DNA from: Paenibacillus luteus
GTDB lineage: Bacteria > Bacillota > Bacilli > Paenibacillales > Paenibacillaceae
DNA length: 64,000 nucleotides
NCBI RefSeq assembly: GCF_006542765.1
Contig: NZ_SKCD01000001.1
Location: forward strand, 1 to 64,000
Direction of reading: 5' to 3'
In this document: in pieces, positions 1-8,494 of the stretch
How positions within the stretch are numbered: the stretch's first letter is position 1
Layout: every line of letters starts with the position of its first letter
Position numbers and translations under genes: made by a program
The notes under the pieces: generated by a model
The model's input: only the letters and a program-made list of their open reading frames with translations
Told to the model about the DNA's origin: nothing
Databases searched by the model: none

Positions 1-63
1 ATCTTTTTACAACCTGTAGTTTTACATCTAATGAAATTGGACTCCTTTTTGACAAAGCAAAAA

Positions 64-120
64 CTCCCATCATGGTAGAAGTAGAGGTTTTGTTTTTTCT
101 ACTGTCTACTATGATGGGAG
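64..120 (-). terminator. Rho-independent terminator of the oxidoreductase gene
   Basis: A long imperfect inverted repeat begins ctcccatcat and ends atgatgggag. Read on the minus strand it lies just past the oxidoreductase stop codon and is followed by a T-rich run (TTTTGCTTTG), as expected for an intrinsic terminator. The plus-strand side has no T-run. Nothing recognisable lies in bases 1-60. Confidence 0.6.
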
Positions 121-153
121 CATATCAGAGAGACCTATTGAAAGAGCTTTCTT

Positions 154-1266
154 TTAATGATCATATGCAATGGTAAGAAATTGTCCCGTTTCAGCGGACT
201 CCTTGGCCTTTAGGCACATAAGCGCGCTCGCCAATCCGTCCTCGAGAGTCGAATGAGAGCGGGTAGTTTCGCCTTTCATCAGTTCAATGAAGTTAGCGGC
301 AAGTGCCGTATCCCCGCCGAAATGGTCTTCATCTAATTCAAATTGATAGTTTTCTACCCGCGCCGTATGGTGCATGAACACCCTGACCAGTCCCGTTGTG
401 AAATCAAATTCCAACGTTCCCTTATAGCCGAGAAATCGAGCTCCCCTGCTGCCTGCCCCACGGCGTGCGAAAAAGTTTTGTGAATAAGAGAGATGCATAC
501 CCGTATCATAACGAAGGAGTGCGCTACCCGAATCTTCATTGCCGGTATCACTCGTATAACAGCAATGGGTCAATTTGTCAGCCACATCGGGACGGAATGC
601 TGTACTGTCCGGACAGCTTCGATTGTCTTCGCATGTTTTGCAGGTCAAGCCTACCGGCTTTGTCCCCTTGAAAATTTGCTTAGAGGTCATTGCGCATACT
701 TCCGTAGGCAGCATGCCCAGAATGGCATTCAGATAGTCAAAATCATGCGTAGCCTTTTGCAGGAACAGCCCACCAGTAATTTGGTCATCCCGATACCAGG
801 ACTGATAATAAACGGCTCCGTACGGCACGTTATTAACCGCCTGTACATGCTCCACCGTACCGATTTTCCCAGAATCGATGATCTCTTTTACGAATTGGAC
901 GATGCTTGTCAGTCTGAGCGGAAAGGAAACAACGATTGGAGAGGAGGAGGCTTCATACCCGGACCTCAGCCTGAGCAACTCTTCCATTGTCGTAGCAACA
1001 GGCTTCTCCAGATAGATGGGCAGTCCGGTTGGCATAACCTTTAGCGCCATTTCCGTATGCAGCGAGCATCTCGTTCCGATCAGCACGCCATCCAGCGACT
1101 CCCTCACCAATTCTTCAGCTGTTTCCATTAATCGAGCTTGAGCAATATCCGCTAGCTGCAATCCGGGATCAACCACCGCAACGACTTGGCAAGATTCATC
1201 TACCTCTTTCATTTTCCTAAACACCGTTTGTGCCCTATCCCCATAACCGATCACGCCTAATCTCAT
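154..1266 (-). CDS. Gfo/Idh/MocA family oxidoreductase
   Basis: Probable cytoplasmic NAD(P)-dependent dehydrogenase acting on a sugar or cyclitol; the substrate cannot be read from sequence. The N-terminus carries a Rossmann motif (RLGVIGYGDRAQTVF), the family signature EKPVA near residue 90, and KATHDFDY in the C-terminal domain where substrate-binding residues lie. A Cys-rich insert (CKTC, then CPD, then HCC) interrupts the C-terminal half. The chosen ATG has a strong AGGGGGGA about 7 nt upstream; an in-frame ATG 27 nt earlier lacks one. The 370-residue length is normal for the family. It is transcribed divergently from an AraC regulator with a cupin sensor domain, so local control by that regulator is likely (inference). 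Confidence 0.9.
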   Translation of the reverse strand: MRLGVIGYGDRAQTVFRKMKEVDESCQVVAVVDPGLQLADIAQARLMETAEELVRESLDGVLIGTRCSLHTEMALKVMPTGLPIYLEKPVATTMEELLRLRSGYEASSSPIVVSFPLRLTSIVQFVKEIIDSGKIGTVEHVQAVNNVPYGAVYYQSWYRDDQITGGLFLQKATHDFDYLNAILGMLPTEVCAMTSKQIFKGTKPVGLTCKTCEDNRSCPDSTAFRPDVADKLTHCCYTSDTGNEDSGSALLRYDTGMHLSYSQNFFARRGAGSRGARFLGYKGTLEFDFTTGLVRVFMHHTARVENYQFELDEDHFGGDTALAANFIELMKGETTRSHSTLEDGLASALMCLKAKESAETGQFLTIAYDH

Positions 1267-1388
1267 TGACAAATCCCCCCTAAGCTCCAACAATGGTATT
1301 ACAATAGTTGTAGTATAGTAGGTTTTGGATAGATTGGATTTGCAATAAAAGCAACTTTATTTGCCCTTATGGGAGGTTATCAGTAGGA

Positions 1389-2312
1389 ATGCGAAGCAAA
1401 GAATCGACTCCGGATCAGCTGCGCCGGACGCGTCTACGAACAACGATTGAAATTCAGAAGCTAATTACACTGTTCTATTTCGAGCATAACAAGGACTACG
1501 TCTTTAATGGCGAGAAACATAACTTCTGGGAATTGCTTTATGTCGATCGGGGTGAAGTCGAGGTTAGAACCGATAACGCTATACATGTACTGAGACAGGG
1601 GTCTGTCATTTTCCATAAGCCGAATGAATTCCACAGCTTTCGTGCGGCTAAGGGTGTCGCTCCCGATGTAATTGTCGTTACATTTGACTGTCACTCCCCC
1701 GCTATGCGCGGATTCGAAGGCAAACAGCTTCAGGTAAATGAAGAGGAGAGGAAAATGCTTGTTCTTATGATGAACGAAGGAAAGAAGGCGTTCGAATTTC
1801 CCTTCCGCCATCCTTTGAAACGTCTTCCAAATGCACCTACTGGCAGCGAGCAGCTGCTTGGTTGTTACCTGGAGACCTTCCTGCTTCTGCTGCTCCGAAA
1901 ACTTGAGGCTGTTAACAGTGGGGGCGCACAACAACGACCGTCGATTAGTCCACCTGCTCGCGAGAAAAGCGAGCAGATCCTGCTTCGAGACATCGTAAGC
2001 TATATAGACAAGCAGTTAGACGACCCACTCAGCATCACGACAATATGTGGTGAATTTTATATTAGTCGCACGCATCTCCAAATGCTCTTTCACAAGCAGG
2101 TCGGCTGCTCCTTCAAGCAATACATCACACAATCGAGAATACGTAAAGCTAAAATCCTTATCCGCGAAGATACCCGTAATATGACGGAAATCGCGCGCTT
2201 GTTAGGTTTTGCTAGCATCCATTACTTCTCCAAAGCCTTCAAAAAGGAAACAGGCATGAACCCTTCGGAATATGCCCGTTCAGTGAGAGCACAGATGGAT
2301 GCTCCGAAATGA
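1389..2312 (+). CDS. AraC-family transcriptional regulator with cupin sensor domain
   Basis: The N-terminal 130 residues look like an AraC_binding cupin fold (NFWELLYVDRGEVEV, then FHKPNEFHSF), which in this family binds a small sugar. The C-terminal 100 residues hold two helix-turn-helix units; the second contains the AraC signature around IARLLGFASIHYFSKAFKK and ends with GMNPSEYARS. The length of 307 residues is typical. The Shine-Dalgarno is GGGAGG with AGGA close to the ATG. The 122 bp shared with the divergent oxidoreductase gene is the probable operator region. It converges on the next gene with only 9 bp between stop codons. Confidence 0.9.
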   Translation: MRSKESTPDQLRRTRLRTTIEIQKLITLFYFEHNKDYVFNGEKHNFWELLYVDRGEVEVRTDNAIHVLRQGSVIFHKPNEFHSFRAAKGVAPDVIVVTFDCHSPAMRGFEGKQLQVNEEERKMLVLMMNEGKKAFEFPFRHPLKRLPNAPTGSEQLLGCYLETFLLLLLRKLEAVNSGGAQQRPSISPPAREKSEQILLRDIVSYIDKQLDDPLSITTICGEFYISRTHLQMLFHKQVGCSFKQYITQSRIRKAKILIREDTRNMTEIARLLGFASIHYFSKAFKKETGMNPSEYARSVRAQMDAPK

Positions 2313-2321
2313 TAATGAAGA

Positions 2322-3170
2322 CTACATGCCACTCAAATAGCGATCCATATCCTCAAAAGCAGCATAATACACAGGATAGCTTGGCAACTGCTGAAAGCCT
2401 AGCTTTCTTGCAATGGCTATGGAATCCTTGCGAAAGTCCTCTGTCGTCCAATGCGGTACGCCACCGCGCCCTACACAATCCTGGACAAGCGCGACAGCCA
2501 TCGCAGTAGCCAGCCCTTGGCCGCGATGCTTGTCATCATATGTATGAATGCCGATTTCATAATCGCTGCCGCCGACAAAAACTGAAATGCAGCTGCCGAT
2601 TATTTTATTTTGCTGGAGGATCGCATAACCGATACCTTTGGCAAAAAACGTATCCAGCGTTCCCCAAAAATTTCCGATTTCTCTCGTCAGCACCTGAGCG
2701 ATATCCCGCTCAATCACGCTCGGATTAATCCTCACCAGCTCATATCCGCTCGCCACCTTTGGAGTAAGCCCTTTTTGCAGAAATGCCGAGATATGAAATT
2801 TAAACGGCACTCGCTCGCCTACCTGAAACCGATGGTGGAAGAGGCGGCCCACCAAGTCATCGGGATGTTCGCTTGATAGCACTTCCAGGTTAAAATGTGT
2901 CTCTCCGATTTCCATAGCCTCCCGCTTAATACTAGAAAGCAGCAAAGGCTCCAACTGCGCCGTAAACGCAGGATTCGGCTCGCCTATCAGATAGAATATC
3001 TCGTTCTGAGCCCAAACAAACGCCCCTGTTGGCATAGAGGGATCATCAACATAAATCCTCCCTAAATTATTACCTTCTATAACCCCTTGAATGACCACCG
3101 TGCTGCCATACTTCCTCAGCAACGGCTCTATTATTTTGTAGCTTTCAACCGTTCGAAGCTCTTGAATCAC
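2322..3170 (-). CDS. GNAT family N-acetyltransferase (GNAT_acetyltran type)
   Basis: A 282-residue two-part protein. The N-terminal half (IRVIQGVIEGNN-like region through VWAQNEIFYLIGEP) resembles the sensor half of PF12746-type proteins. The C-terminal half has the acetyl-CoA binding region, read as DKHRGQGLATAMAVALVQDC near residue 220, matching the R/Q-x-x-G-x-G/A motif. The start is GTG with GGGGGAG 8 nt upstream. The substrate is unknown. It stands alone: convergent with the AraC gene, and separated by about 115 bp without visible features from the small gene upstream. Confidence 0.85.
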   Translation of the reverse strand: MIQELRTVESYKIIEPLLRKYGSTVVIQGVIEGNNLGRIYVDDPSMPTGAFVWAQNEIFYLIGEPNPAFTAQLEPLLLSSIKREAMEIGETHFNLEVLSSEHPDDLVGRLFHHRFQVGERVPFKFHISAFLQKGLTPKVASGYELVRINPSVIERDIAQVLTREIGNFWGTLDTFFAKGIGYAILQQNKIIGSCISVFVGGSDYEIGIHTYDDKHRGQGLATAMAVALVQDCVGRGGVPHWTTEDFRKDSIAIARKLGFQQLPSYPVYYAAFEDMDRYLSGM

Positions 3171-3286
3171 GAATAACGCTCCCCCTTTTTCCTTGTATCC
3201 TTACGCTCGTCATACCCATTCATGCTCATCAGTCTATTCTCACGCCTACTAGCCTTATTTCATTATCCTCAACTAGATTTCTAACC

Positions 3287-3580
3287 CTATTTAAAGCCCA
3301 CCATCAGCGGCTCTTTGGTCTTAAAATTTTTGTACTCAAACAAATAATCTTTGCCTAGCTCCATACGGTCTAGATCTTGAGGTTTCACTCTCAGCTTCTG
3401 ATTCCCGTTACCCATCCCGCCTATCGTAATCGTTCCGTTATCCGAGTCCATTTCTATCACGTAGGCAATCGCCACCGTTATTGATTCGTAAGCGTGATAA
3501 GAGCGGTAGAAGGCAATGCCCATAACTAATATAACAATGATCAAAGACCAAATGACATTTTTATGCTTACGAAAAATCAT
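3287..3580 (-). CDS. Small single-pass membrane protein coupled to the glycosyltransferase
   Basis: A 97-residue protein with one N-terminal membrane span (VIWSLIIVILVMGIAF) and an extracytoplasmic beta-rich remainder containing YVIEMDSDNGTITIGGMGN. The family is not recognised. The ATG follows AAGGAGGAG at good spacing and its first bases overlap the TGA of the glycosyltransferase gene as ATGA, so translation of the two is probably coupled. The frame is open further upstream but without a better ribosome binding site. Context suggests an accessory role to the polytopic enzyme, but nothing in the sequence proves it. Confidence 0.75.
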   Translation of the reverse strand: MIFRKHKNVIWSLIIVILVMGIAFYRSYHAYESITVAIAYVIEMDSDNGTITIGGMGNGNQKLRVKPQDLDRMELGKDYLFEYKNFKTKEPLMVGFK

Positions 3581-4797
3581 AACTGCCTTCTCCTCCTTTG
3601 AATGCATAAAATCAGATACCCCATCCCCAAAAAGCAAAGCGGCAGCGTCGGATAAAAATACCGAGGGGTAGGTGAAAAGGGAAGGTAGAGCACTACGCTG
3701 CAAAACGCGAGCAGCGCGAGCAGCAAGTAGCTTCCGTTACGCCGTTCATGAACCAGCATCTTCAGCAGCCCGGCAAAGCCGGCGAGAGCCATTGCCACAT
3801 GTATCGTTCTTATGATCATTCGGATGACGAGGTTCTCCGTTATAAAACCTAGCCTAGGAAATATATTCTGGATGAAGTACATCATCTTCCCCCAGGTATA
3901 CCAGCTCAGATAAGTGAAAAAGTCGCTTCTGAACCCGTCTATGATACGCTGGTACGCCATTTTGCCCATCTCGGCAGGGTCTTGGGTTGGATCAACGGCA
4001 GGGCGCCGAGTAAAGGGAAAGGAGCCCCACAGCAGCGGATTGCCTGACTGCTCTGCCAACCATACCATTTTGTTCAAGCTAATCATGTTCCGCACCCACC
4101 AAGGCAGCAGCATCAGAAGAAAACCGGCTCCCAGCAAAAAAACCGGCCTCAGCACATGAGCTATGCCGCCCCTCCTGTGTTTAACGGCGATGCCTGCAAT
4201 TAGGATGAGGATAAAAGGGACAATCGTCGGTCGTATCAAAATACATATGCCAAACAAGATGCCTAGCCAAAAATATTCCCGGAGCCTTCCCTTCTGCATG
4301 GCTATAACCAGAAAATAGACAAATAGCAGGAAAAAGAAGCCGTACAGCGTTTCCGTTAAGAGAAACAATGGCGATAGAATAAAGGTCGGATGAAGCAGGA
4401 TGCATCCCATAACAAACAAGCTGATTCCGTTGTGCCCAAATAATCGATTAGCAATGCGATACATCAATAGAGCGCATAATAGCTGAATGAACAGCTGCAG
4501 CGCTTGAATTTGAATAATGGGCGGCTGATCATTCGCATAACCAAACACGAGGTAACAGCCAGCTAGAAAAAGGGGATAACCCGGCGTTGTGAACGCATTG
4601 GGTTGCTCTGAATAAGCATACGGCGCATAGCCGTATATGCCTTCGTGGAGCAGCTGCAAAACCATTTTGTTATAACCGACCTCATCGCCCGTTAGCTCTT
4701 TATTCCAATCGATATAATAACAGCGCAAGAGCAAGCCCATGAGGAGAAGCAAGCAAAAAATCATTTTGGTTGTTCGTGTTGCAATGACGGGAATCAC
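3577..4797 (-). CDS. GT39-like (PMT_2) polytopic glycosyltransferase
   Basis: A 406-residue membrane protein with about ten hydrophobic spans. The first span is followed by an acidic loop, ELTGDEVGYNKMV, the position and type of acidic motif seen in GT-C enzymes of the dolichyl-phosphate-mannose mannosyltransferase superfamily, which transfer sugar from a polyprenyl phosphate on the outer face of the membrane. The C-terminus ends with LPLCFLGMGYLILCI and a basic tail (QRRRRQL). The start, read as GTG, has only a weak Shine-Dalgarno, so the first 11 residues are uncertain. It overlaps the next gene by 4 bp. Acceptor and donor are unknown. Confidence 0.8.
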   Translation of the reverse strand: MIPVIATRTTKMIFCLLLLMGLLLRCYYIDWNKELTGDEVGYNKMVLQLLHEGIYGYAPYAYSEQPNAFTTPGYPLFLAGCYLVFGYANDQPPIIQIQALQLFIQLLCALLMYRIANRLFGHNGISLFVMGCILLHPTFILSPLFLLTETLYGFFFLLFVYFLVIAMQKGRLREYFWLGILFGICILIRPTIVPFILILIAGIAVKHRRGGIAHVLRPVFLLGAGFLLMLLPWWVRNMISLNKMVWLAEQSGNPLLWGSFPFTRRPAVDPTQDPAEMGKMAYQRIIDGFRSDFFTYLSWYTWGKMMYFIQNIFPRLGFITENLVIRMIIRTIHVAMALAGFAGLLKMLVHERRNGSYLLLALLAFCSVVLYLPFSPTPRYFYPTLPLCFLGMGYLILCIQRRRRQL

Positions 4798-4908
4798 TCA
4801 CTTTTTCGATATAATTGTGCCAACACAGCCATTCCTTCGGAATCGCAATAAGCACTCTAACAATTGTAACATTATCCCAAAAATGCAGCCAATGCCGTTT
4901 TTTCAACG

Positions 4909-4936
4909 CAAAAAGCAACCTCTATTCAAGGTTGCC
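4909..4936 (-). terminator. Rho-independent terminator downstream of metF-like gene
   Basis: On the minus strand, GCAACCT and AGGTTGC form a stem around a 7-nt loop followed by TTTTTGC, about 30 bp after the stop codon of the MetF-like gene. Confidence 0.7.
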
Positions 4937-4966
4937 CATGCTGCACCAGTCATATGGATGAAACCG

Positions 4967-5719
4967 TTATACGAATACTTTACTGAATACGCCGTTAAAA
5001 TAAGCCTGCAAGTCTACCTTAATCGGCATAAAATAAATATTGCCCTTCGTTTGCTCGGTATACGCCAAAGCCTGCTTCGAGAATTCGATGTTCCACTCCA
5101 GCGTAGGCTGAAAATCCTTTGGAAAAACGACGTGGTTTCTGCTTTCCCAATATCGCTTGGAGGATTCCGTTACGACAGGTGCCACGCCCCAAAACACGTC
5201 CGCCCCCTCCAGCATCTCCGAATAAAGCGTCATTAAGCGCAAATCAAAAAAAGGCTGGGTGAAAAACCCGTCTACTCCGGCATCAAGCTTTTGCTGCACA
5301 TATTCATATTCCTTGCGCACGCTGTGCCGGTAGGGGTCAAGCGCCGCATAAATTTTTAGGTGGGGATGCTCCCGCTTCAGCTTGTGAATCAGATCGATGC
5401 AAGTAGTCGGATAGACCGGCTTGCCGCTTTCTTTAGGCGCATCTCCCGTAACTACAAGTATTTCCGAGATCTGATGCTCATTCAAATAATGAATTAAAGA
5501 GAACGGATCGCCAGCGTCAAAGTCCATGGAGCGAATATGCGGAATGCTATCATTATAAAAAGCTTTGGATAAACGAGTCGCTTCCCAGCTTCTAAGATCA
5601 AATCTCGTCAAATCCGGTATGTTAATCGTGTTAATGGCTGGAAATTGGCGCCTTACCAGTTCAAGCTCCGTTTTTAATCCAACAGGATCTCTTGGGACAA
5701 GCTCTAACGAAATTCTCAA
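4967..5719 (-). CDS. Methylenetetrahydrofolate reductase-like protein (MetF family)
   Basis: Predicted cytoplasmic flavoenzyme of the MetF TIM-barrel family, which reduces 5,10-methylene-THF to 5-methyl-THF for methionine synthesis. Family landmarks are LRISLELVPRDP at the N-terminus, EILVVTGDAP, and AGVDGFFTQPFFD, where the Q-P-F-F-D segment is characteristic. I chose a TTG start because AAGGAG lies 9 nt upstream and the product then begins exactly where MetF proteins begin. The open frame continues 43 codons upstream, but that stretch is AT-rich and contains a promoter-like sequence. At about 250 residues it is shorter than the usual 290-310, so it may be a divergent paralogue. It is monocistronic. 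Confidence 0.8.
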   Translation of the reverse strand: MRISLELVPRDPVGLKTELELVRRQFPAINTINIPDLTRFDLRSWEATRLSKAFYNDSIPHIRSMDFDAGDPFSLIHYLNEHQISEILVVTGDAPKESGKPVYPTTCIDLIHKLKREHPHLKIYAALDPYRHSVRKEYEYVQQKLDAGVDGFFTQPFFDLRLMTLYSEMLEGADVFWGVAPVVTESSKRYWESRNHVVFPKDFQPTLEWNIEFSKQALAYTEQTKGNIYFMPIKVDLQAYFNGVFSKVFV

Positions 5720-5785
5720 TTCCAAACGCTCCTTGCTCTCAGGGTCAACGGCATACCTACGGATTCCCACTTTATAATTTGTATA

Positions 5786-5814
5786 ATAATACATTTTAAC
5801 GAATTTTAATTCAA
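5786..5814 (-). promoter_or_regulatory. SigA-type promoter of the metF-like gene
   Basis: On the minus strand, TTGAAT and TATTAT are separated by 17 bp, followed by further TTATAC. It lies about 65 bp upstream of the proposed TTG start and inside the longest possible reading frame, which argues against the more upstream GTG start. Confidence 0.55.
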
Positions 5815-5921
5815 AGTTCCAATAAGCATATTTACAGTTTTCTATCACTTTTCCTTATAAGATGGCAAATAGGCCAAGTTCCCTGATCGGGGACCTTGAC
5901 CTCAACTTAACCACAAACGCC

Positions 5922-7061
5922 TCATAATGTAAAATTCGTATGGTCAATTCGCCCATGCGCCTTCACATTAAACTTAGCACCAGAATAAATATCATCCCAG
6001 TTTTTTTTCATTTTCCTCCATTGCTTGGGATGCTTACGATGAATCATTTCCCCAATGCCAAGCAAATCGACCTTATGTTTTTGTGAAAAACGAATATAAC
6101 GATCAATGTCTTCTGTGATGCCATTATTAATTTCTTTTTCCCAGTTCACAATTGTCCCAGGGTCAACCTTCACGTCGTCACACTGCACACTTACCAGATC
6201 CAAATCAGCATAAATCTCTATGTTTACAATAGGTGTGAGCTTTTTATTGAAAGCCACATCTAATTCGCTTCTGTTGTTAATATTCTCAAAGGTTATCTTA
6301 TGCTTGGCATCACACGCCACCGCTTCAATTGATCCACTCATCTGCGCAGCAGCCCGCAAATAGCCCTTAGTCTCGGGTGAATGCATAAGTCCTACGAGAC
6401 GGTCTCCTTTAAATGCATACAAACCCTTGGTTTGAAGCAGTTTTAGCTTTTTATCGACCTGATCCTTCACTACCTCTACCGAAGGAATACTAATGTCTTT
6501 GTATCCGTTAATCAACTCCTGATATACTTCGATCAGCGTCGTTTGCTCGGTTAATGCCGTGCTTTCCCCCCCCTCAGAGAGTCCCCTTAACGCCTGTGAG
6601 GAAATCGATAAATTGGGCATGGATACTTTCAGCGCTTCGTAAGCTTTCCCTTCCATCGCGTACATCAACGTTGAATTACGAAACTGCCTGAGCCTGCGAA
6701 TATCGTCTATTTGCTTTCCTATGCCGCCTCTCGCTAGGTCCGTACTGAAAATAATGGCTGTCGTATGCCCCCAAAGCAGCGTCCGATCCGATTTCGTTCT
6801 CATTAATCGGGCGGCTTCGAACAGGCTGCTGCCCTCGGAGGTCAAATAAAACGTACTCTCCTGCATCCCTTTCGGCTGCTGCCCGCCTGTCGACAGCTTG
6901 GCGATCTCAGCCGTTACTCTCACGCCTCCATCCTTGCCCAAGTCAATCGCGACGGAGTGAACAATATGCAGCTCATTAAGCTCCATGCTGCCCTTGCAGC
7001 CCGTTATGGCAACACATAGACAAAGCAAGGTGACTAGCTGCTGTTTTTTCAACCAGCTCAT
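5922..7061 (-). CDS. Ger(x)C family spore germination lipoprotein (C subunit)
   Basis: C subunit of a GerA-type germinant receptor, which sits in the inner spore membrane. The signal peptide ends in the lipobox ITGC (residues 19-22), so the protein is lipid-anchored on the outer face. Family features include ELHIVHSVAIDLGKD near the N-terminus, TSEGSSLFEAARLMRTKSDRTLLWGH, and a C-terminal region with RYIRFSQKHKVDLLGIGEMIHRKHP ending in IDHTNFTL. The length of 379 residues is normal. The ATG follows GGAG and overlaps the TGA of the A subunit gene (ATGA), so it is the last gene of a translationally coupled operon. Confidence 0.93.
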   Translation of the reverse strand: MSWLKKQQLVTLLCLCVAITGCKGSMELNELHIVHSVAIDLGKDGGVRVTAEIAKLSTGGQQPKGMQESTFYLTSEGSSLFEAARLMRTKSDRTLLWGHTTAIIFSTDLARGGIGKQIDDIRRLRQFRNSTLMYAMEGKAYEALKVSMPNLSISSQALRGLSEGGESTALTEQTTLIEVYQELINGYKDISIPSVEVVKDQVDKKLKLLQTKGLYAFKGDRLVGLMHSPETKGYLRAAAQMSGSIEAVACDAKHKITFENINNRSELDVAFNKKLTPIVNIEIYADLDLVSVQCDDVKVDPGTIVNWEKEINNGITEDIDRYIRFSQKHKVDLLGIGEMIHRKHPKQWRKMKKNWDDIYSGAKFNVKAHGRIDHTNFTL

Positions 7062-8494
7062 GATTTGCTCCGAAAGCGGGTGTTATGAATAACACGGAAT
7101 AAGCTGGGCCGCTTGTTATTTTTGGTAAGCGGTCGCCGTACAATAACGTCGGTTAGCTCACTAAGATTGAAGGGTGCTGCTGGCCCCAAATAAGGGACGC
7201 CAAAGGAACGAAGTGAGGCTAAGTAAGTGAGCAGCATGATAATGCCAACCATGATGCCTACGTAACCAAGCATGGACGCAAGCAGCGTCATGACAAATTG
7301 TAGGATGCGAATCACATAGTTAATCGCTGTTGGCGGCAGCGTAAAGGTGCAAATGCCTGTTAAGGCTGCAACAATAACCATAATAGGTGATACGATTCCG
7401 GCTTCTACAGCCGCTTGTCCCAAAATGAGCGCACCCACGATACTGACAGCCTGGCCAACCTGCTTAGGCATGCGTATCCCCGCCTCGCGCATAATCTCAA
7501 AGGCAATCATCATCATGAAACTCTCAACAACCGCGGGAAAGGGAACTGGCTCCTTGGCAGACGCAATGCTTTGCAGCAGAGTCGTAGGAACAAGCTCATG
7601 ATGAAATGTTACCGTAGCCACGTAAAAGGCAGGCAGCAGCAGACCGATCATTCCACTAAATAACCGAATTAAACGCATAAGCGAGCCAATATAGTAACTC
7701 CATGCGTAATCTTCACTGACTTGGAAAGCCTGAAGAAAAACGAAGGGCAGCAGCAGTACAAAAGGCGTACCTTGCACAAGGATCGCAACTCTGCCGTCAA
7801 GCAAAGCGCCAATTACCCGGTCGGGTCTTTCCGTCGTTTCAAGCAGCGGAAATAAAGTTCCCCGATTGTCAGTAATCCACTCTTCAATATAGTTGCTCCC
7901 CAGTATGGCATCGGCAGGTATTTCATCAATGCGATGATGCACCTCTTGTAAAATATCCGGATTCGTTATGCCGCCAATCGATAAGATCGCCATTTTCGTT
8001 TTGCTGAGTTGACCTGCCATCCGGTATTCAACCTTTAAGCTTGGCGATGCGAATTGATAGCGAACCATAGCAATATTATTTTGCAGAGATTCCGTAAATC
8101 CGCTGCGCGGCCCCTTCACTGTCGCTTCGCTCGCTGGCTCCTCCACACTTCGCAGTTGTACGCCAAGCGTATCGAGGGCAATCCCATAACCAGCGGTATC
8201 AAACAACAACACAGACATGCCGGAGGCCAAGCCATTCGCCACCTCTTCAAACGTATGAACATTCGCATCTATTTGAAATGCAGGCAGCCGGTCTTTATCC
8301 TCTTTGTAAAGCAGCAGCATCTGGTCGAGCTGCCTACCATCTATCATTCCTGCCAGATAGCAAACGGTTACGGATTGGCCCAGATCGATGGCTGAACTCA
8401 CCATCACCAAATCATCCGTATTCTGCATCAACTCACGTAATAGCCGCTTATTTTCAGCCTCATTGCAAGTAAGCATCGTTTTAGTATCATCCAT
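7058..8494 (-). CDS. GerA family spore germination protein (A subunit)
   Basis: A subunit of the germinant receptor. It has a soluble N-terminal domain of about 240 residues with GSNYIEEWI and a DGRVAILVQGTPFVLLLPFVF segment leading into the membrane part, then five or so spans including the conserved VPTTLLQSIASAKEPVPFPAVVES stretch (given here in part) and ILGQAAVEAGIVSPIMVIVAALTG-type helices. About 478 residues is typical. Several start codons are possible (GTG, ATG, then ATG at this position); the third has AGGTG six bases upstream. It overlaps the B subunit gene upstream and the C subunit gene downstream. Confidence 0.93.
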   Translation of the reverse strand: MDDTKTMLTCNEAENKRLLRELMQNTDDLVMVSSAIDLGQSVTVCYLAGMIDGRQLDQMLLLYKEDKDRLPAFQIDANVHTFEEVANGLASGMSVLLFDTAGYGIALDTLGVQLRSVEEPASEATVKGPRSGFTESLQNNIAMVRYQFASPSLKVEYRMAGQLSKTKMAILSIGGITNPDILQEVHHRIDEIPADAILGSNYIEEWITDNRGTLFPLLETTERPDRVIGALLDGRVAILVQGTPFVLLLPFVFLQAFQVSEDYAWSYYIGSLMRLIRLFSGMIGLLLPAFYVATVTFHHELVPTTLLQSIASAKEPVPFPAVVESFMMMIAFEIMREAGIRMPKQVGQAVSIVGALILGQAAVEAGIVSPIMVIVAALTGICTFTLPPTAINYVIRILQFVMTLLASMLGYVGIMVGIIMLLTYLASLRSFGVPYLGPAAPFNLSELTDVIVRRPLTKNNKRPSLFRVIHNTRFRSKS

